In this document: piece by piece, positions 6,674-7,624 of the stretch | How the letters are laid out: every line of letters starts with the position of its first letter | Position numbering within the stretch: position 1 is the first letter of the stretch | DNA from: an uncultured Candidatus Melainabacteria bacterium | GTDB lineage: Bacteria > Cyanobacteriota > Vampirovibrionia > Gastranaerophilales > Gastranaerophilaceae | Direction: 5' to 3' | NCBI GenBank assembly: GCA_946186335.1 | Contig: CAMHMW010000085.1 | Location: 1-7,624, forward strand | Length of the DNA: 7,624 bases | Program-made: the position numbers and the translations under genes | The notes under the pieces: model-generated | Database searches by the model: none | What the model saw: only the letters and a program-made list of their open reading frames with translations | Told to the model about the DNA's origin: nothing

Positions 6674-6874
6674 ATGGGCAAAATGAAAATACGACTTTTC
6701 CCTGACGGGACAATACAAATGGAAACGGAAGGCATAAAAGGTTCAAAGTGTACTGATTATGCAAAAGTTTTGGCTCGTCTTGCCGATGCAAAAATAAGCA
6801 ATATTGAAAAAACAGAAGAATATTATCAGCAGGAAACCGTCCAACTTGAGAATAACGAATATCAAGGGGGGTAA
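6674..6874 (+). CDS. DUF2997 family small protein
   Basis: A 66-residue protein. The N-terminal MKIRLFPDGTIQMETEGIKGSKCTDYAKVL fits the DUF2997 pattern of a strand, a PDG turn, a second strand, then G..G..C and a helix; EEYYQQE near the C-terminus is also typical. The function is unknown. In cyanobacteria DUF2997 genes are commonly found beside DUF1257 genes, which is the arrangement here. I start it at the ATG at 6674, because AGGTG (6663-6667) lies 6 nt upstream and fits the extended anti-Shine-Dalgarno. A GTG at 6665 would add three residues and would place the start directly after the previous stop; an ATG at 6683 is also possible. The last codons and stop (QGG, TAA) lie inside a 17-mer that recurs at 2666, so the C-terminal end may have been set by a repeat insertion. 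It is the last gene of the cluster. Confidence 0.82.
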   Translation: MGKMKIRLFPDGTIQMETEGIKGSKCTDYAKVLARLADAKISNIEKTEEYYQQETVQLENNEYQGG

Positions 6875-6880
6875 ATGTAG

Positions 6881-6997
6881 CGGGAAATTTTTAAAAGTCT
6901 GATAAGTTCAAAACGTAAGAATGTAGGGTGGGTAAAGCGTTAGCGTACCCACCAATTAAATATTTTGGTGGGCACATTTCATTTTGCCCACCCTACT
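6881..6997 (+). repeat. Dispersed intergenic repeat, copy 2 (MITE-like inverted hairpin pair)
   Basis: It contains CGGGAAA (6881-6887), AAGTCTGATAAGTT (6895-6908) and then two hairpins in opposite orientation. Hairpin one: GGTGGGTA (6927-6934) pairs with TACCCACC (6946-6953), 11-nt loop. Hairpin two: GGTGGGCA (6967-6974) pairs with TGCCCACC (6985-6992), 10-nt loop. The 74-bp unit has perfect 10-bp inverted ends, GTAGGGTGGG (6923-6932) and CCCACCCTAC (6987-6996), and could also fold as one long interrupted hairpin. Compared with copy 1, the seventh stem pair changes from C:G to T:A on both arms, which keeps the pairing. It lies between the DUF2997 gene and the tRNA. Confidence 0.8.
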
Positions 6998-7049
6998 TGC
7001 TTGCTGTCCGGAAAACATATAATTTCATACAAAATTTTGCACAAAAAAA

Positions 7050-7136
7050 CAGAGAGGAGGGGATTCGAACCCCTGGTGGAATTGCTCCCACACAACCTTT
7101 CCAAGATTGCACCTTAAGCCACTCGGACACCTCTCT
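7050..7136 (-). tRNA. tRNA-Ser (anticodon GGA)
   Basis: An 87-nt tRNA. The acceptor stem AGAGAGG (7136-7130) pairs with CCTCTCT (7057-7051), followed by discriminator G at 7050, the expected base for serine tRNAs. The anticodon arm CAATC-TTGGAAA-GGTTG gives anticodon GGA (codons UCC and UCU). A long class II variable arm (GTGGGA/TTCCAC with a GCAA loop) and a T arm AGGGG-TTCGAAT-CCCCT are clear. The CCA end is not encoded, so it must be added enzymatically. A T7 run immediately follows the 3' end on the transcribed strand and could help termination. No intron. Confidence 0.96.
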
Positions 7137-7150
7137 TTATCTGTACTTTC

Positions 7151-7179
7151 ATGCTATCACAAGCACGATTTTACCGCAA
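7151..7179 (-). promoter_or_regulatory. Possible tRNA-Ser promoter inside the end of the upstream gene
   Basis: On the minus strand, TTGCGG (7179-7174), a 17-nt spacer and TAGCAT (7156-7151) with an upstream TG (extended -10 type) would start transcription near 7144, about 8 nt before the tRNA. The -35 box lies within the last codons of the methyltransferase gene. The hexamers match the consensus only moderately, so co-transcription from upstream is an alternative. Confidence 0.35.
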
Positions 7180-7624
7180 GTAGATATTCGTCATCCGCAA
7201 GTCCGTACAGTTTCGCTATTTTTTTATCAAGTTGTTCAAAAAGCAAATTCCATTCTTCTTCGTTCGCCATAATTATTTCATCAACTGATTTTACAATACT
7301 TTTTTGAGTTTGGCGGGTGCAAACAGGTATCGGAATTTCTTCTATGTGTGAGCGCAGAACCTTTACGGAATTATATTTTTTCTCAAAAATAAACTGTGCG
7401 ATTTTAGAATTTAGGATAGCCAAAATGTATTTTATATCCATATCTTTGATTTTCGGAATTAAGATATTGCAGCTGTTGAGCGTCAGGGTTTGCCCATTAT
7501 CATAAGCAAAAACAAGTTTTTTACTCACAAATTTATACACAAGTTTTTCCTTTGCTCTGTATATTTTTGTCGGGGCAACCTGCTGAAAATTCGCCGGCTC
7601 AAAATTTATAAAACTTGTTGCAGG
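7157..7624 (-). CDS. C-terminal part of a TaqI/Eco57I-type DNA methyltransferase or restriction-modification enzyme (5' end outside window)
   Basis: The frame is open from the TGA at 7157-7159 to the right edge, giving 155 visible C-terminal residues, so the true start lies beyond the window. The visible pattern, IYRAKEKLVYKFVSKKLVFA followed by a TLNSCNILIPKI segment, KYILAILNSKIAQFIFEKKY and VLRSHIEEIPIP, is that of the TaqI-like C-terminal target-recognition region found in Eco57I-type (type IIG) and related N6-adenine methyltransferases. The catalytic NPPY and SAM-binding motifs would be upstream and cannot be checked. The tail after IPIPVC is a predicted helical pair (VKSVDEIIMANEEEWNLLFEQLDKKIAKLYG), usual for this family. 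Role: DNA recognition in a restriction-modification or related phage-defence system. The GTG at 7540 is an internal valine, not a start. The gene ends 20 bp before the tRNA-Ser, on the same strand. Confidence 0.78.
   Translation of the reverse strand, partial: PATSFINFEPANFQQVAPTKIYRAKEKLVYKFVSKKLVFAYDNGQTLTLNSCNILIPKIKDMDIKYILAILNSKIAQFIFEKKYNSVKVLRSHIEEIPIPVCTRQTQKSIVKSVDEIIMANEEEWNLLFEQLDKKIAKLYGLADDEYLLAVKSCL

Noticed and set aside
6923..6996. CRISPR-like array from repeated GGTGGGCA motifs
   Set aside because: There are only two adjacent hairpins, in opposite orientation, with no regular spacers and no cas genes.
6928..7272. Plus-strand open frame of 114 codons across the repeat and tRNA
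   Set aside because: It starts in the hairpin repeat, runs antisense through tRNA-Ser (hence the GIRTPGG-like text) and ends antisense to the methyltransferase.
7538..7540. GTG as start of the methyltransferase-like gene
   Set aside because: The frame continues open to the window edge with conserved family sequence (TKIYRAKEKLVYKF), so this valine is internal.

Overview
The window looks like chromosome from a low-GC, non-photosynthetic relative of the cyanobacteria, most likely a gut Melainabacteria/Vampirovibrionia (Gastranaerophilales-type) genome. The main reason is a trio at 3769-6874: a Ycf46-type AAA+ ATPase, a protein with a DUF1257 (Ycf35-like) C-terminus, and a DUF2997 protein. As established family knowledge these are typical of cyanobacteria and some plastids. 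No photosynthesis gene is present, the sequence is AT-rich, and the tRNA lacks an encoded CCA. The taxonomic assignment is inference.

Layout, left to right. (1) 11-826 (+): a uridine-kinase-like P-loop kinase, ending at a strong bidirectional terminator (842-872). (2) 884-1456 (-): a secreted matrixin-like protein that has lost two of the three zinc-binding histidines, with its own promoter. (3) 1457-1658: intergenic, holding one copy of a hairpin repeat. (4) 1659-2621 (-): a solitary OppF/DppF-type ABC ATPase. (5) 2622-2786: a divergent promoter region whose two -10 boxes each end 6 nt before an ATG, predicting leaderless mRNAs in both directions. (6) 2787-6874 (+): a compact four-gene cluster of a membrane protein with a ComEA-like helix-hairpin-helix domain, the Ycf46-like ATPase, an internally duplicated DUF1257 protein, and a DUF2997 protein. 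(7) 6875-7049: a second, larger copy of the repeat, with two hairpins in inverted orientation. (8) 7050-7136 (-): tRNA-Ser(GGA). (9) 7157-7624 (-): the C-terminal end of a TaqI/Eco57I-type DNA methyltransferase or restriction-modification enzyme that runs off the right edge.

How the genes work together: the only evident functional unit is the four-gene cluster. It pairs a AAA+ motor (Ycf46-like) with two small-domain partners known to accompany it, and adds a membrane-anchored HhH protein. A membrane-associated ATPase machine is a reasonable inference, but neither its substrate nor its process can be read from the sequence. The DUF1257 protein is unusual: about 150 residues are tandemly duplicated ahead of a single Ycf35-like tail. 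The restriction-modification remnant beside the tRNA is the start of an accessory region lying mostly outside the window. The remaining genes look independent of one another.
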